From Tolypothrix tenuis PCC 7101 (GTDB lineage: Bacteria; Cyanobacteriota; Cyanobacteriia; Cyanobacteriales; Nostocaceae): DNA of 64,000 nucleotides. The stretch is taken from contig NZ_AP018248.1 of NCBI RefSeq assembly GCF_002368295.1, positions 5,160,798 to 5,224,797 on the forward strand, in the 5' to 3' direction. How positions within the stretch are numbered: the stretch's first letter is position 1; every line of letters starts with the position of its first letter. A program made the position numbers and the translations under genes. Below are positions 8,401 to 17,017 of the stretch, piece after piece. A model generated the notes under the pieces. The model saw only the letters and a list, made by a program, of their open reading frames with translations. It did not search any database and was not told the DNA's origin.

Positions 8401-9822
8401 TTAATTAACAATTACTTTCTTTAACTCTTGAATTAATTTTTTCGGACTTCCCGTTAAAATCGGCATACCCAACTCCTTTAATTTGTCGCGGAACCATTGA
8501 TTCACGCTGAAATATCCCGAACTCGTCACCGCACCCACCGGAATAAAATGCAATCCCGACTCCTTCAACGATTTAATATAGTCAAATAAAATTTGGTCGC
8601 TACCACCTTCATAAAAATCCGAAATTAACACCATCGCCGTATTATTTGGCTCTAAAATCTTTTGTGCAGCTTCCACTAACGCCGCATAAATATGCGTCCC
8701 TCCACCTAATTGAGTCCGTAATAAAACCTCAAATGGGTCATGTACCCAAGCTGTTAAATCAATGACTCGCGTATCAAACGCCAATAAATGCACATCCACA
8801 TTCGGAAGTCCGGCGAAAATTGAGGCGAGAATCGTACATTGCACCATCGCATCCACCATTGAACCTGATTGGTCAACTACGACAATCATGCGAGTTGGTG
8901 TTTTTTTCTTGGCTGTATGGTGGTAATACAACCTATCAACAAATAATCTCTGTTCGTCCGGGTTCCAATTAGTTAAATTCTTCCAAATTGTCCGCTTTAA
9001 ATCTAAGTTGCGAAATATCCGTTTTGGTGGAACTGAATAATCAATTTTTCCGGCGACAGCTTGCGCGACTTGTAACCGCAGGACTTGCGCGAGTTCGTCT
9101 ACATATTCTTGAATTAATCGTTTAGCGTTTTTCAGCGCATTTCCTGATAAATTGGCTTTTTCTCGTAATAGCTGTTCCACCAAAGCCATTGATGGCGTAA
9201 GTTGGCTGGCTAACCTGTCATCTTTAAGGACTTCGTGTAAAGCCATGCGGTGAATTAATTCACCTTCCAACGCTTTGAGAGTAGCGCGGAGTTGTTCTTC
9301 GGTAACGGTGAAACCGCCACCAGTACCCAAACCCGCACCCATACCGCCACTGTTACCGCTACCTTGTCCTTGATTACTGGGATTTTTCCCGATAGCTGGC
9401 CCATTTCCCCGCAAACTTCCCGGTTGACATCCCAAAGCTTTTTCTAAAAATCCCACATCTTTTAACCATTGCGCGTATTGTTGCGCGGTGACAACTCCGG
9501 TTTGGGTGTTGGGGCCGAAAGCATTTAGGAGTAATTTAGAGAAAACTAATCCTCGGCGTAGGGTGGTGGTTTCTGCTTCCGATGTTGTGTCGTCTTGGGG
9601 AATAATGGGATTATTAAAATCTGCCTCTAATTCTGGATAGCGGTGCAGTAAGTTTTCAATACTAATATTAGGGTCGAGGATTAATTGGGGTAAATTTAAC
9701 TCGCTGACAACTTCTGTCGCCATCTGTTCAAAATTTGCACCCTGTTCGCTAAAGCCAAACATACTGGTTAGTAAGCGCCAGTATACAACTTGACGGCGTT
9801 GAGCAATTTGTTCTGTATCCAT
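8401..9822 (-). CDS. VWA-domain protein, partner of the MoxR-type ATPase
   Basis: A 473-residue cytoplasmic protein. The C-terminal von Willebrand A domain (about 305-470) has a complete MIDAS: Asp317-x-Ser319-x-Ser321 (DQSGS), Thr376 (GGGTH) and Asp402 (LISDFYEG), so metal-dependent ligand binding is expected. The N-terminal 280 residues are helical and contain a low-complexity Gly/Asn linker at about 149-171. The gene is nine bases downstream of the 462-residue unknown and upstream of the MoxR-type ATPase, all in one direction, which supports a joint complex in which the VWA protein recruits substrate to the ATPase. Nothing suggests secretion. Confidence 0.87.
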   Translation of the reverse strand: MDTEQIAQRRQVVYWRLLTSMFGFSEQGANFEQMATEVVSELNLPQLILDPNISIENLLHRYPELEADFNNPIIPQDDTTSEAETTTLRRGLVFSKLLLNAFGPNTQTGVVTAQQYAQWLKDVGFLEKALGCQPGSLRGNGPAIGKNPSNQGQGSGNSGGMGAGLGTGGGFTVTEEQLRATLKALEGELIHRMALHEVLKDDRLASQLTPSMALVEQLLREKANLSGNALKNAKRLIQEYVDELAQVLRLQVAQAVAGKIDYSVPPKRIFRNLDLKRTIWKNLTNWNPDEQRLFVDRLYYHHTAKKKTPTRMIVVVDQSGSMVDAMVQCTILASIFAGLPNVDVHLLAFDTRVIDLTAWVHDPFEVLLRTQLGGGTHIYAALVEAAQKILEPNNTAMVLISDFYEGGSDQILFDYIKSLKESGLHFIPVGAVTSSGYFSVNQWFRDKLKELGMPILTGSPKKLIQELKKVIVN

Positions 9823-9831
9823 GTTTTTTCC

Positions 9832-11220
9832 TCAACTCTTACGCAGTAGTCGGCTAGAACGTTCTTGTAAGATTCCGACAACACTATTTTTGATAGAATC
9901 TTTCTTTGCAATCACTGACGCTGCGGTTTGTCCGGTAGATGTGATTTTATTTTTCACTGCTACTGCTAAAGGTTGGATTGACCATTTACCCGCATCGAAG
10001 CGTAATAAGCCGAAGATTTGCTGAGATTTAGCTATTATGTCTAAATTTAATTCTGATAAACTGCTTATACGTTCATTAGCAATGCTGAGTTCACCCGCAT
10101 CACCCCAATTTAAAACAAGATTCTCGTCATTTTTCACGACTTGATAATTACTGAGATATATCGGTTCCGCGATTTGAATGGGATGGCGATCGCACGCTGC
10201 GACTGTAGAATAAATTAAGCTATTACTTGTATTCTCAGCAAAAAATTCCGCCGCCCGCTTCATCAAGTTATAATTTTGACCTAGTTCGCCTTGACCTTGC
10301 CACAATAAATCTCCAGTAGGTAGCAAAGGTATATCTTGAATCTGCAATACCCGATTTTGTGCAAAAGCATCTAATAACACAGACGCATTAGGAAATAGCA
10401 ACCAAATTTGCTCATTATTAATTGCATCTACTTTGTAAGCTGATTGGGTAACTCGCACCAGTTGAGTTTGATTGTTTGCATTTAGCAACCCGTAGGCTGT
10501 AAAGCTAACAAAATTGGCGTGTTGGCGTAAATCTAAACCTAAAATTTCCAAATTACCCGATATTAGCTGTGATTTCGGTAAAATGCCTGGGCGTAAAGTG
10601 CCTAACATCGCCTGTGTCCACAAATCAACCCAACGATATTTGGAAATTGCTGCGCTATCAGCAACGGGAAGATTTCCCATCAATTCATTAAAATAGCCAG
10701 TCAGTAAAGCAGCTTGTCTAACTAATAAAGGTTCCGCTTGGATTTGTTCCAGTGTCCCTAAAAATGGAACCAAAGTTGCTACATCCAAACGCGCATAACC
10801 TACCAAAGCAATTTCCATTAACCAGTGACGCACACTTGCTAACAGCACTTTGACATTATTCGGCGGTTCGTCAGCTTCATAGTCTAACTCTACTTCAGCT
10901 ATTGCTGTGCGTCCTAACAAACTCCTCGCCTGAGATAGTACGGTATCAAATATAGCTCCTTGAATGGCAGCCCGCACACTTGCTAAAACTGCAAAATGCT
11001 TATCTACAAACTCATTTGTGGTAATTGCTGCAGTTGAATCAACTAAAGATTGCTGTAGAGGTGTGCCAGTAAATACACGCCCCAAAGCTTGTAAAGTTTG
11101 TAAATGTTGCTCATCTAAATTCGCAAAACCAGTAATAAAACACTCATCCAAACTCGCAATCAACTCGAATATTTCTTGATTGCTGTCGCTGATTTGATGC
11201 AATGCGCCGGGGAAAGCCAT
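9832..11220 (-). CDS. Unknown 462-residue protein of the MoxR/VWA cluster
   Basis: I do not recognise a named domain. The protein is 462 residues, acidic and alpha-helical, with no signal peptide, membrane span or obvious catalytic motif. The first 110 residues (starting MAFPGALHQ) look like an all-helical unit with repeated amphipathic helices; the C-terminal half contains more beta character. It is nine bases upstream of the VWA gene and 73 bases downstream of the SWIM-like gene, so it is almost certainly co-transcribed with both. Its constant position beside the VWA protein suggests an adaptor or target-recognition subunit; that is inference from context only. Confidence 0.7.
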   Translation of the reverse strand: MAFPGALHQISDSNQEIFELIASLDECFITGFANLDEQHLQTLQALGRVFTGTPLQQSLVDSTAAITTNEFVDKHFAVLASVRAAIQGAIFDTVLSQARSLLGRTAIAEVELDYEADEPPNNVKVLLASVRHWLMEIALVGYARLDVATLVPFLGTLEQIQAEPLLVRQAALLTGYFNELMGNLPVADSAAISKYRWVDLWTQAMLGTLRPGILPKSQLISGNLEILGLDLRQHANFVSFTAYGLLNANNQTQLVRVTQSAYKVDAINNEQIWLLFPNASVLLDAFAQNRVLQIQDIPLLPTGDLLWQGQGELGQNYNLMKRAAEFFAENTSNSLIYSTVAACDRHPIQIAEPIYLSNYQVVKNDENLVLNWGDAGELSIANERISSLSELNLDIIAKSQQIFGLLRFDAGKWSIQPLAVAVKNKITSTGQTAASVIAKKDSIKNSVVGILQERSSRLLRKS

Positions 11221-11221
11221 G

Positions 11222-11256
11222 TTTACAATTCAAAATTCAAAATTCAAAATTCAAAA
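11222..11256. repeat. AATTCAAAATTCAAAATTC short repeat
   Basis: Four copies of AATTCAA(A) lie immediately upstream of the 462-residue gene start. The same unit recurs at 22653-22687 and 38176-38207. Confidence 0.65.
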
Positions 11257-11293
11257 TTAAATCTCTGTAACTGTTGCGTGCAACAAATGACAA

Positions 11294-11764
11294 TCACACA
11301 AACCAACTCATTTCCGGGAGGGGAGAGTTGGCGGTTGGTAGTTCGAGGTAGCGGAGGTAGTTTAAGAAACGACTGAAGACTTCGCTGGCTGGTTCTTTTT
11401 TGACTGTACCGCGACGGTTGAGAATATCCTGGGGGGAGGTAATTTGATTGAGGTCGCCGGGAACCTTAAGATAATTAATTACTTGGTCAATACCGTAAGC
11501 TGCGATCGCTTCTTTCATCACAGACTGCAAATGCTTACAGGGATAGCCTCCCAAACCTCCACAAGGACGATTGTTATTTGTACTGCAATAAAAATCTAGG
11601 GTTCCGGCTTCAAAAAAAGACACATAAACCCTCTCAATATCAGAACCGCTAGAAACGACTCCTTGCAATCGGTGATTATATAGTTCAACAAACGGAACCT
11701 GCTTTACATCCCGCTTGGTCGTAGCATTGTTCTGGCTCGAACCTACAAACGATGAATCAGGCAT
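11294..11764 (-). CDS. Small SWIM-like zinc-binding protein
   Basis: A 156-residue protein and the first gene of the minus-strand MoxR/VWA set. It carries a metal-binding pattern with Cys60, Cys68, Cys76 and His78 (YCSTNNNRPCGGLGGYPCKHL), ending in the CxH signature of SWIM zinc fingers but with wider spacing of the first two cysteines than the classical CxC. SWIM domains bind DNA or protein partners. SWIM proteins accompany MoxR/VWA pairs elsewhere, for example yehQ in E. coli as I recall, where the protein is much larger; this one is a minimal form. AATTCGT repeats lie just upstream of its start. Confidence in the zinc site is good; the family name is inferred. Confidence 0.7.
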   Translation of the reverse strand: MPDSSFVGSSQNNATTKRDVKQVPFVELYNHRLQGVVSSGSDIERVYVSFFEAGTLDFYCSTNNNRPCGGLGGYPCKHLQSVMKEAIAAYGIDQVINYLKVPGDLNQITSPQDILNRRGTVKKEPASEVFSRFLNYLRYLELPTANSPLPEMSWFV

Positions 11765-11768
11765 AATG

Positions 11769-11801
11769 ATAATTCGTAATTTCTAATTCGTAATTCGTAA
11801 T
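11769..11801. repeat. AATTCGTAATTTCTAATTCG short repeat
   Basis: Degenerate AATTCGT units directly upstream of the SWIM-like gene start; same family as at 6255-6294. Confidence 0.6.
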
Positions 11802-11828
11802 TAAATGCGCTTAAAAAGGTTGGTTCTA

Positions 11829-12002
11829 AGAGGTTGTTTGAAAAGTTTTTCCCTGTGATTTTAATTGCACTGTTACCCCCCTTAATCCCCCCTTGTCAAG
11901 GGGGGAGACCGGAAAATCCAGTTCCCTCCCCTTAGAAAGGGGAGGGCTAGGGTGGGGTAAAAAATATTTGATACACTACTACAGACTTTTCAAACATCCT
12001 CT
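11829..12002. mobile_element. 174-bp inverted-repeat element with double-hairpin core
   Basis: The termini AGAGGTTGTTTGAAAAGT (11829-11846) and ACTTTTCAAACATCCTCT (11985-12002) are complementary with one mismatch. The interior (about 11874-11962) is a pair of C/G-rich hairpins beginning CCCCCCTTAATCC. Nearly the same interior occurs at about 16617-16703 inside an element with different ends. No coding capacity and no clear target duplication. Confidence 0.7.
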
Positions 12003-12003
12003 A

Positions 12004-12128
12004 AGGGACTTCCAAATAAAAAAATATCCCAGTATTTATTGTGGGGTGGACATCTTGTGCGCCCAGTTTATGTGGCAGGCAAGATGCCCGCCCCACAAGA
12101 GGGAATAATTTATTTCTTGGAAATCCCT
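12004..12128. mobile_element. 125-bp inverted-repeat element, adjacent to the previous one
   Basis: The ends pair imperfectly (AGGGACTTCCAA at 12004-12015; TTGGAAATCCCT at 12117-12128). The middle holds a GTGGGGTGGACATCTTG / CAAGATGCCCGCCCCAC hairpin. Together with the preceding element it fills most of the 656-base gap before mntH. From 12129 to 12420 the DNA is AT-rich, gene-free and presumably holds the mntH promoter. Confidence 0.6.
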
Positions 12129-12420
12129 AAGCGATTCCAATCTGTTCATACTCATCTGTAAATTTTATCTATAGTAACGCTGAAAATACGTAAAATTATA
12201 CAAAGCTTATTATTTTTATAAGTATTTATTCGTAATGACAAGAGTGCGATCGCAGCTATAAAAGTCAGCCTTCGTACCAGATTTTGGCACAACCAAGCAT
12301 CATGCCCAATGCCCCATCCCCATTTTCAATCTAGCTTTACCACTCTTTGTAGATTGATATTTCAACCAGATTTCCTACAATTATGAAAAGAATATGAAAA
12401 TTATTTACGTAGATTAATAG

Positions 12421-13728
12421 ATGACTTCCCCAAAAAACAAACCCAGCCTTCCAGAGGTTCACCGTAGCATCAAAGTTCCTAATAGCAATGGCTTTTGGCG
12501 TAAAATGCTGGCTTATGCAGGGCCGGGATATCTTGTATCAGTGGGATATATCGACCCGGGAAATTGGGCTACAGATATTGCTGGGGGAGCAAAGTTTGGG
12601 TATGGCTTGTTGACGGTGATTTTGCTGTCTAACTTGATGGCAATATTATTGCAATCGCTATGTGTGCGTTTGGGTGTTGCTACGGGGAGAGATTTAGCAC
12701 AGGCTTGTCGAGACTATTTCAGTCCCAGAGTCAGCTTTTGTTTATGGGTATTGTGCGAGATTGCGATCGCAGCTTGTGATTTGGCAGAATTATTAGGAAG
12801 TGCGATCGCGCTACAATTGTTATTCGGCATTCCTTTAGTATGGGGTGTGTGTATTACTGCCCTAGATGTTTTAGTTTTACTATTCTTGCAGCATAAAGGC
12901 TTTCGTTATACAGAAGCTTTGGTAATCATGCTGGTAGCAACAGTAGGCTTTTGTTTCATGGCAGAAATTCTGTTTTCTCACCCTGATATAAAGGGTATTT
13001 TGTTGGGGTATTTACCAAAGAAAGAAATTGTTCAAAACTCAGAAATACTCTACATTGCTATTGGCATTTTAGGGGCAACTGTGATGCCTCACAACTTATA
13101 TTTACACTCTTCGATTGTGCAAACTCGTGCTTGGCAACCTAATACGGAAAAAAGATGGGAAGCTATTAAGTTTGGCACAATGGATTCAACTTTTGCTCTA
13201 TCTTTAGCATTATTTATTAACTCGGCAATTTTAATTGTATCTGCTGCCACTTTTCATTTTTCTGGTAATCACAATGTGGCAGAAATTCAAGATGCTTACA
13301 AACTGCTTTCGCCTTTATTAGGCGTTAGTGCTGCTAGCGCCATTTTTGGGATTGCTTTACTTGCTTCCGGTCAAAGTTCAACATTGACTGCTACCCTGGC
13401 TGGGCAAATAGTCATGGAAGGCTTTTTGCAATTTCGCTTTCCATCATGGTTACGGCGTTTAATTACTCGGCTGCTGGCAATTATTCCCGCGTTGATAACA
13501 ATAATTATCTTTGGAGAACATAGTACAAGCCGCCTCATTATTTTGAGCCAAGTTATTCTCAGTTTACAGCTACCTTTTGCTGTGATTCCTTTAGTGATGT
13601 TTACAAGTAATCGTCGCTTAATGGGTGAATTTGTCAATCCTTTATGGCTGAAATCTTTGGCGTGGGGAGTTGCTATGATTATTGTTGGGCTAAATGTTTG
13701 GTTGCTATTACAAAGTATTTTGGGTTAA
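12421..13728 (+). CDS. mntH: Nramp-family divalent metal (manganese) transporter
   Basis: A 435-residue inner-membrane, proton-coupled importer of Mn2+ and related metals, with about eleven hydrophobic spans. The metal-binding motifs are intact: DPGN at residues 45-48 (transmembrane helix 1) and MPH at 222-224 (helix 6), in the context ATVMPHNLYLHS. The length is normal for bacterial MntH. The start ATG lies after AT-rich sequence with no strong ribosome binding site. It is monocistronic; the next gene is 76 bases downstream and unrelated in function. Manganese supply matters for photosystem II. Fur/Mur-type or two-component control is plausible, but I did not identify an operator. Confidence 0.92.
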   Translation: MTSPKNKPSLPEVHRSIKVPNSNGFWRKMLAYAGPGYLVSVGYIDPGNWATDIAGGAKFGYGLLTVILLSNLMAILLQSLCVRLGVATGRDLAQACRDYFSPRVSFCLWVLCEIAIAACDLAELLGSAIALQLLFGIPLVWGVCITALDVLVLLFLQHKGFRYTEALVIMLVATVGFCFMAEILFSHPDIKGILLGYLPKKEIVQNSEILYIAIGILGATVMPHNLYLHSSIVQTRAWQPNTEKRWEAIKFGTMDSTFALSLALFINSAILIVSAATFHFSGNHNVAEIQDAYKLLSPLLGVSAASAIFGIALLASGQSSTLTATLAGQIVMEGFLQFRFPSWLRRLITRLLAIIPALITIIIFGEHSTSRLIILSQVILSLQLPFAVIPLVMFTSNRRLMGEFVNPLWLKSLAWGVAMIIVGLNVWLLLQSILG

Positions 13729-13804
13729 CTGAGTTTTGCGCTTAAAATTGCTTAATATCCCCTGCATCTCAACTTAACAGATATATCCAAGAGAAAACCA
13801 AGCT

Positions 13805-14485
13805 ATGAACTACATTTACTCTTCTGTGACCATCCTAGCCATAACTACAAGCCTAGTGAGTGGAATACCTGCTGTCTATGCTGCACAAGAACCACAAACG
13901 CGCATCCCATCGATGAGTTTTCAACAATACCATAACCGAGGCGTGCAAAAGCTGGAACAAGGCAACTTCAAGGGCGCAGTAGAAGATTTTAGCCAGGTAG
14001 TACAATTAAATCCCAAATACTATGAGGGTTTTTGCCTGAGAGGTTTAGCAAAGTCTCAATTAGGAAACCTGAAAGCAGCCGTTATTGACTTCAATCAAGC
14101 ACTGCGGCTTAACCCCAATCATACAGATGCTTACAACAGTCGGGGAACTGCCCATGCAGAATTAGGAAACATTCAAGCAGCAATTACCGACTTTAATCAT
14201 GTACTCAGGATTGACCCCAATTCTGTAGATGCTTACTATAACAGGGGTTTTTTGAATTATAGACAGGGAAATCACCAGAAAGCGATCGCGGACTTTAACC
14301 AAGTACTCAAAATTAACCCCAACTTAGCTGATGCTTATGGTAACCGAGGGCTGGCTCAATATGCTTTAGGCGATCGCCAAAATGCTATTCATGATTTACA
14401 GCAAGCTGCAAGTTTGTTTCAACAACAAGGAGATACCCAAAAGTATCAGCAAACACAAGCTATTATTAAGCAGATTCAGCAGTAA
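13805..14485 (+). CDS. Secreted tetratricopeptide-repeat protein
   Basis: A 226-residue protein with an N-terminal signal peptide (hydrophobic to about residue 24, probable cleavage after AVYA at 27). Residues 40-210 hold four to five consecutive 34-residue TPR units, with the typical DAYNSRGTAH-like and DPNSVDAYYNRG-like boundaries near 78, 112, 146 and 180. TPR arrays are protein-protein scaffolds; exported versions in cyanobacteria act in the periplasm or thylakoid lumen. A weak AAGAGAA ribosome binding site lies about 15 bases before the ATG. No partner is evident from neighbours. Confidence 0.85.
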   Translation: MNYIYSSVTILAITTSLVSGIPAVYAAQEPQTRIPSMSFQQYHNRGVQKLEQGNFKGAVEDFSQVVQLNPKYYEGFCLRGLAKSQLGNLKAAVIDFNQALRLNPNHTDAYNSRGTAHAELGNIQAAITDFNHVLRIDPNSVDAYYNRGFLNYRQGNHQKAIADFNQVLKINPNLADAYGNRGLAQYALGDRQNAIHDLQQAASLFQQQGDTQKYQQTQAIIKQIQQ

Positions 14486-14796
14486 GCAATATCTCGGTTC
14501 AAGGTGGTAAAACTTATTTTTCAGCAGTTAATCTTTTGGATGGGCAAACAAAGCTTACCCTGATATTTGGTTTATTTGAACAGAATCAGCTAGAAAATTG
14601 CTGTTAAAGAGATAATCAATTACTGATACTAACTAAAAAAAGAATGGGACAAATTGTAGGGGCACTGTATTGCCATGCCCTCTAGAATATATTGATGTGT
14701 CACCAACATTATTTGCAGGGGTATGATTCTCAAAAATCCCTTGATATTTAAGCAACAATCGCATAACCTAGATGTTCAGTGATACCCAATAAACTA
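14486..14796. other. Gene-free spacer with a small hairpin
   Basis: About 310 bases without a supportable gene. A short hairpin-like repeat (AGGGGCACTG...CATGCCCT, about 14659-14683) resembles a dispersed cyanobacterial palindrome. Nothing else is recognised. Confidence 0.5.
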
Positions 14797-15180
14797 ATGA
14801 ACAAAAAGCTCATACTGAATTTATTTGCTAGTTCCTCAATTTTTACCTCGTTGATGTCTACGCTGGGGGTCATCAATCCTGCCCATGCTAGTGTTAATCT
14901 TACCCAGCGATTACTACACACTAATGATGGTCGTACCTGTATTAGTAATCCCCACGGCTTTAAGAATTTTGTCTGTATTCGCGATTCTGAGAGAAATCCC
15001 AACGCACCCCTACCACCCAAATCAACAGTAATCTCGGCACAGCCATCTGATAGCACAGTTGCAGAACTTAATTTTACCGACGAGGAAAGTGAGGCTGCAA
15101 TTAGATTATTTAAGTGCGACTGTCCATTTTGCATTAATTCTTTGCGACAGTTACGTGGTTCTGGCAACTTAGTTTACTAA
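14797..15180 (+). CDS. Small secreted cysteine-containing protein, unknown
   Basis: A 127-residue protein that I do not recognise. Residues 1-31 form a signal peptide (MNKKLILNLF..., probable cleavage after PAHA). The mature part has five cysteines, including CDCPFC near the C-terminus, which suggests a disulfide-bonded or metal-binding extracytoplasmic protein. A GTG six codons upstream (14779) is in frame, but the ATG at 14797 gives a normal signal peptide. An antisense open frame covers the same bases but lacks any protein-like features. Function cannot be assigned. Confidence 0.6.
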   Translation: MNKKLILNLFASSSIFTSLMSTLGVINPAHASVNLTQRLLHTNDGRTCISNPHGFKNFVCIRDSERNPNAPLPPKSTVISAQPSDSTVAELNFTDEESEAAIRLFKCDCPFCINSLRQLRGSGNLVY

Positions 15181-15370
15181 GGCTTACTTTGTATCTTTTG
15201 CTAATGGCAATAAATTTAGCATTCTTGTAACCAAATGCCCTATCAAATAAACTTTATTTTTCAGGTAAATTCCAATACAATTCAGTTAAAGGCTCTCCAC
15301 TCTGTTTTCTGTTCCCTAACTTCTACAAAATAATTTTTCTCACTGAACTGTATTGGAGGAAATTCAAAAT

Positions 15371-15805
15371 CTACTTTGTTGTTTTCTCTGTACTTTTGCC
15401 ATTTGTATCAGTTTGCTCTACTTTTAGTGATATTTCAGTGTTAGTTAGTGTATTTGTTGGTTTCGCATTTGCAGCAGTTCGCTTCTTAGTCTGGCGCGGT
15501 TTTCCTCCAGCTTGCATATATTGGAAGCTATGCTTGCCATAGCGTGTCCCTACAGTCACCAACATTTTTTCGGAGTAATTACTCAAATCTTCCTCTAGTA
15601 ATGCAATTTCCCCCATTGCTTCATCCAGACTAGAAAGCATTTTGTTGTAGTCAGATAGCTTCATTTGCAAGGTTTGAATTCGCCTCCCATACTCTGCCAA
15701 ACTCAATCCTTGACCAAAATCCAGCGTTTCACTAATCGACCGCATCCCCGAAATTCGTCGCACTGCTTTATCCACCACCTTGGAACTACGTTTCAATCGT
15801 GCCAT
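15371..15805 (-). CDS. Conserved-looking helical protein, unknown
   Basis: A 144-residue protein with no named domain that I recognise. The first 90 residues are predicted helical/coiled-coil with heptad-like spacing (RIQTLQMKLSDYNKMLSSLDEA); the tail is basic then Thr/Asn-rich and probably disordered. The frame is open to a TTG at 15823, but the ATG at 15805 is preferred because AGGA lies nine bases upstream. There is no signal peptide. A 10-bp-stem hairpin (15855-15886) lies in its leader. It stands alone between unrelated genes. Confidence 0.6.
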   Translation of the reverse strand: MARLKRSSKVVDKAVRRISGMRSISETLDFGQGLSLAEYGRRIQTLQMKLSDYNKMLSSLDEAMGEIALLEEDLSNYSEKMLVTVGTRYGKHSFQYMQAGGKPRQTKKRTAANAKPTNTLTNTEISLKVEQTDTNGKSTEKTTK

Positions 15806-15854
15806 ATATGCATTTCCTGCCAAAGATGATATGAAAATTACAGCAATTTCTACC

Positions 15855-15886
15855 TCTAGGGATTGAGCATGGCTTAAATCCCTAGA
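15855..15886. promoter_or_regulatory. Hairpin in the leader of the 144-residue gene
   Basis: TCTAGGGATT and AATCCCTAGA form a perfect 10-base stem with a 12-base loop, 50 bases upstream of the minus-strand start at 15805. It could be an operator or leader structure; there is no direct evidence for function. Confidence 0.35.
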
Positions 15887-16089
15887 TAATGGTTTATTTA
15901 CCTGAAAATAGCTGTAATAAATACTTGTATTCCCACTCTAGCTATCTCCCATCCTGATTGCCCTGAGCAGAAACCACGAAAACTATAGTATGGGCTACAG
16001 TGATATTCTAGGCATATTCGCTAATATTACGGACAAAGCTCATAATTAAAGCGTGAAAGCTTTGATTTATTAATCTTGAGTTCCTAAAT

Positions 16090-16356
16090 ATCGTTTCCGG
16101 GTACCTAATCATCGTTTCCGGGTAGCCAATCATCGTTTCCGGGTACCTAATCATCGTTTCCGGGTAGCCAATTATCGTTTCCGGGTACCTAATCATCGTT
16201 TCCGGGTACCTAATCATCGTTTCCGGGTACCTAATCATCGTTTCCGGGTACCTAATCATCGTTTCCGGGTAGCCAATTATCGTTTCCGGGTACCCAATCA
16301 TCGTTTCCGAGTACCCAATTATTGTTTTCGGGTACCTAATTATCGTTTCCGGGTAG
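16090..16356. repeat. 21-bp tandem repeat array, about 13 copies
   Basis: About thirteen head-to-tail 21-base units with core CGTTTCCGGGTA run without spacers. Two unit types alternate irregularly, ending ACCTAAT(C/T) or GCCAAT(C/T); the first type creates a GGTACC palindrome. The terminal copies are more diverged (TTGTTTTCGGG near 16321), as in arrays that expand from the middle. Because 21 is a multiple of three the minus strand has an open frame of repeated MIRYPET, but this is probably a by-product. Confidence 0.9.
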
Positions 16357-16539
16357 ACCTATATTTTACACCTTGAAACTTATTCCTATCCGTAATAATC
16401 ATGAGATAAGCTTGCCTCCTGCCTTACCATAACCATAATTCTTCCAACCGAACTACTTACAGCAGATTGCAAGTAGGTGAGGTATAGATAATTGTCAATT
16501 GCTGTCAACTTAAGTTCAAACGCTTATCCTACGAGCCTT

Positions 16540-16762
16540 TTACCCCACCCCTAACCCCTCCCCTTTGCAAGGCTACGGTGTACACACAAATCGGAGTTAT
16601 TTTGAGATTCGGGTTTTACCCCCCTTAATCCCCCCTTGGTAAGGGGGGAAACAAGAAAATCAAGTTCCCTCCCCTTTGCAAGGGGAGGGTTAGGGTGGGG
16701 TAATTCTAGGACTGGTAGTGATGCGATAACTTGTGTATACACCTTAGCCTTTGCAAGGGGTG
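16540..16762. repeat. Palindromic C/G-rich repeat split by a mobile element
   Basis: The left half (16540-16572, CCCCACCCCTAACCCC...) and right half (16748-16762, CCTTTGCAAGGGGTGGGG) would form a simple hairpin if the intervening 175 bases were removed together with one copy of the 11-base duplication. This shows that the inner element inserted into a pre-existing repeat. Confidence 0.65.
16573..16747. mobile_element. 175-bp inverted-repeat element nested in a repeat, with 11-bp target duplication
   Basis: The ends CTACGGTGTACACACAAAT and CTAAGGTGTATACACAAGT (read inward) match at 16 of 19 bases. The element is flanked by identical CCTTTGCAAGG at 16562-16572 and 16748-16758. The interior at about 16617-16703 is the same double-hairpin core found inside the element at 11829-12002, which has unrelated ends. 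No coding capacity. Confidence 0.75.
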
Positions 16763-17017
16763 GGGTAACGCGAACTTGATGGTAGGCGATTTGAGGCAAA
16801 ATCAATTGTAAACTTATAAGTCTAATTATCAAAAAATAAAAAATGTTGATATTTGTTGCTTCCAACTAAATACTCAGCAATTTATCGCTTAATATGCATA
16901 AAGCTAAATGATGACAAATAAATTCTTAAAAAATAATTAATCTTAAAATATTTATTTTAAACTAAACTTTTTTGTTGGTTATATATCAAGATTAGCAACC
17001 TCAAGAAAGCTTTTGAT
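16763..17017. promoter_or_regulatory. AT-rich leader of the giant hybrid kinase gene
   Basis: About 250 bases of very AT-rich, repeat-free DNA directly upstream of the kinase start. It is the likely promoter region, but no operator or sigma-factor box can be assigned with confidence. A weak AAGAAAG ribosome binding site lies about ten bases before the ATG at 17018. Confidence 0.35.

Noticed and set aside
14748..15167. 139-codon minus-strand open frame
   Set aside because: It is antisense to a plus-strand frame that has a clear signal peptide and cysteine motifs; the minus-strand version lacks such features.
16008..16301. 97-codon open frame of repeated MIRYPET on the minus strand
   Set aside because: It is the translation of the 21-bp tandem array, open only because 21 is divisible by three. 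It has no start context and no protein-like sequence outside the repeats.
16090..16356. Possible CRISPR array
   Set aside because: The repeats are directly adjacent with no unique spacers, and no cas gene lies nearby.
16551..16865. 104-codon minus-strand open frame
   Set aside because: It runs through nested C/G-rich repeats and an inverted-repeat element; the sequence is repeat translation.
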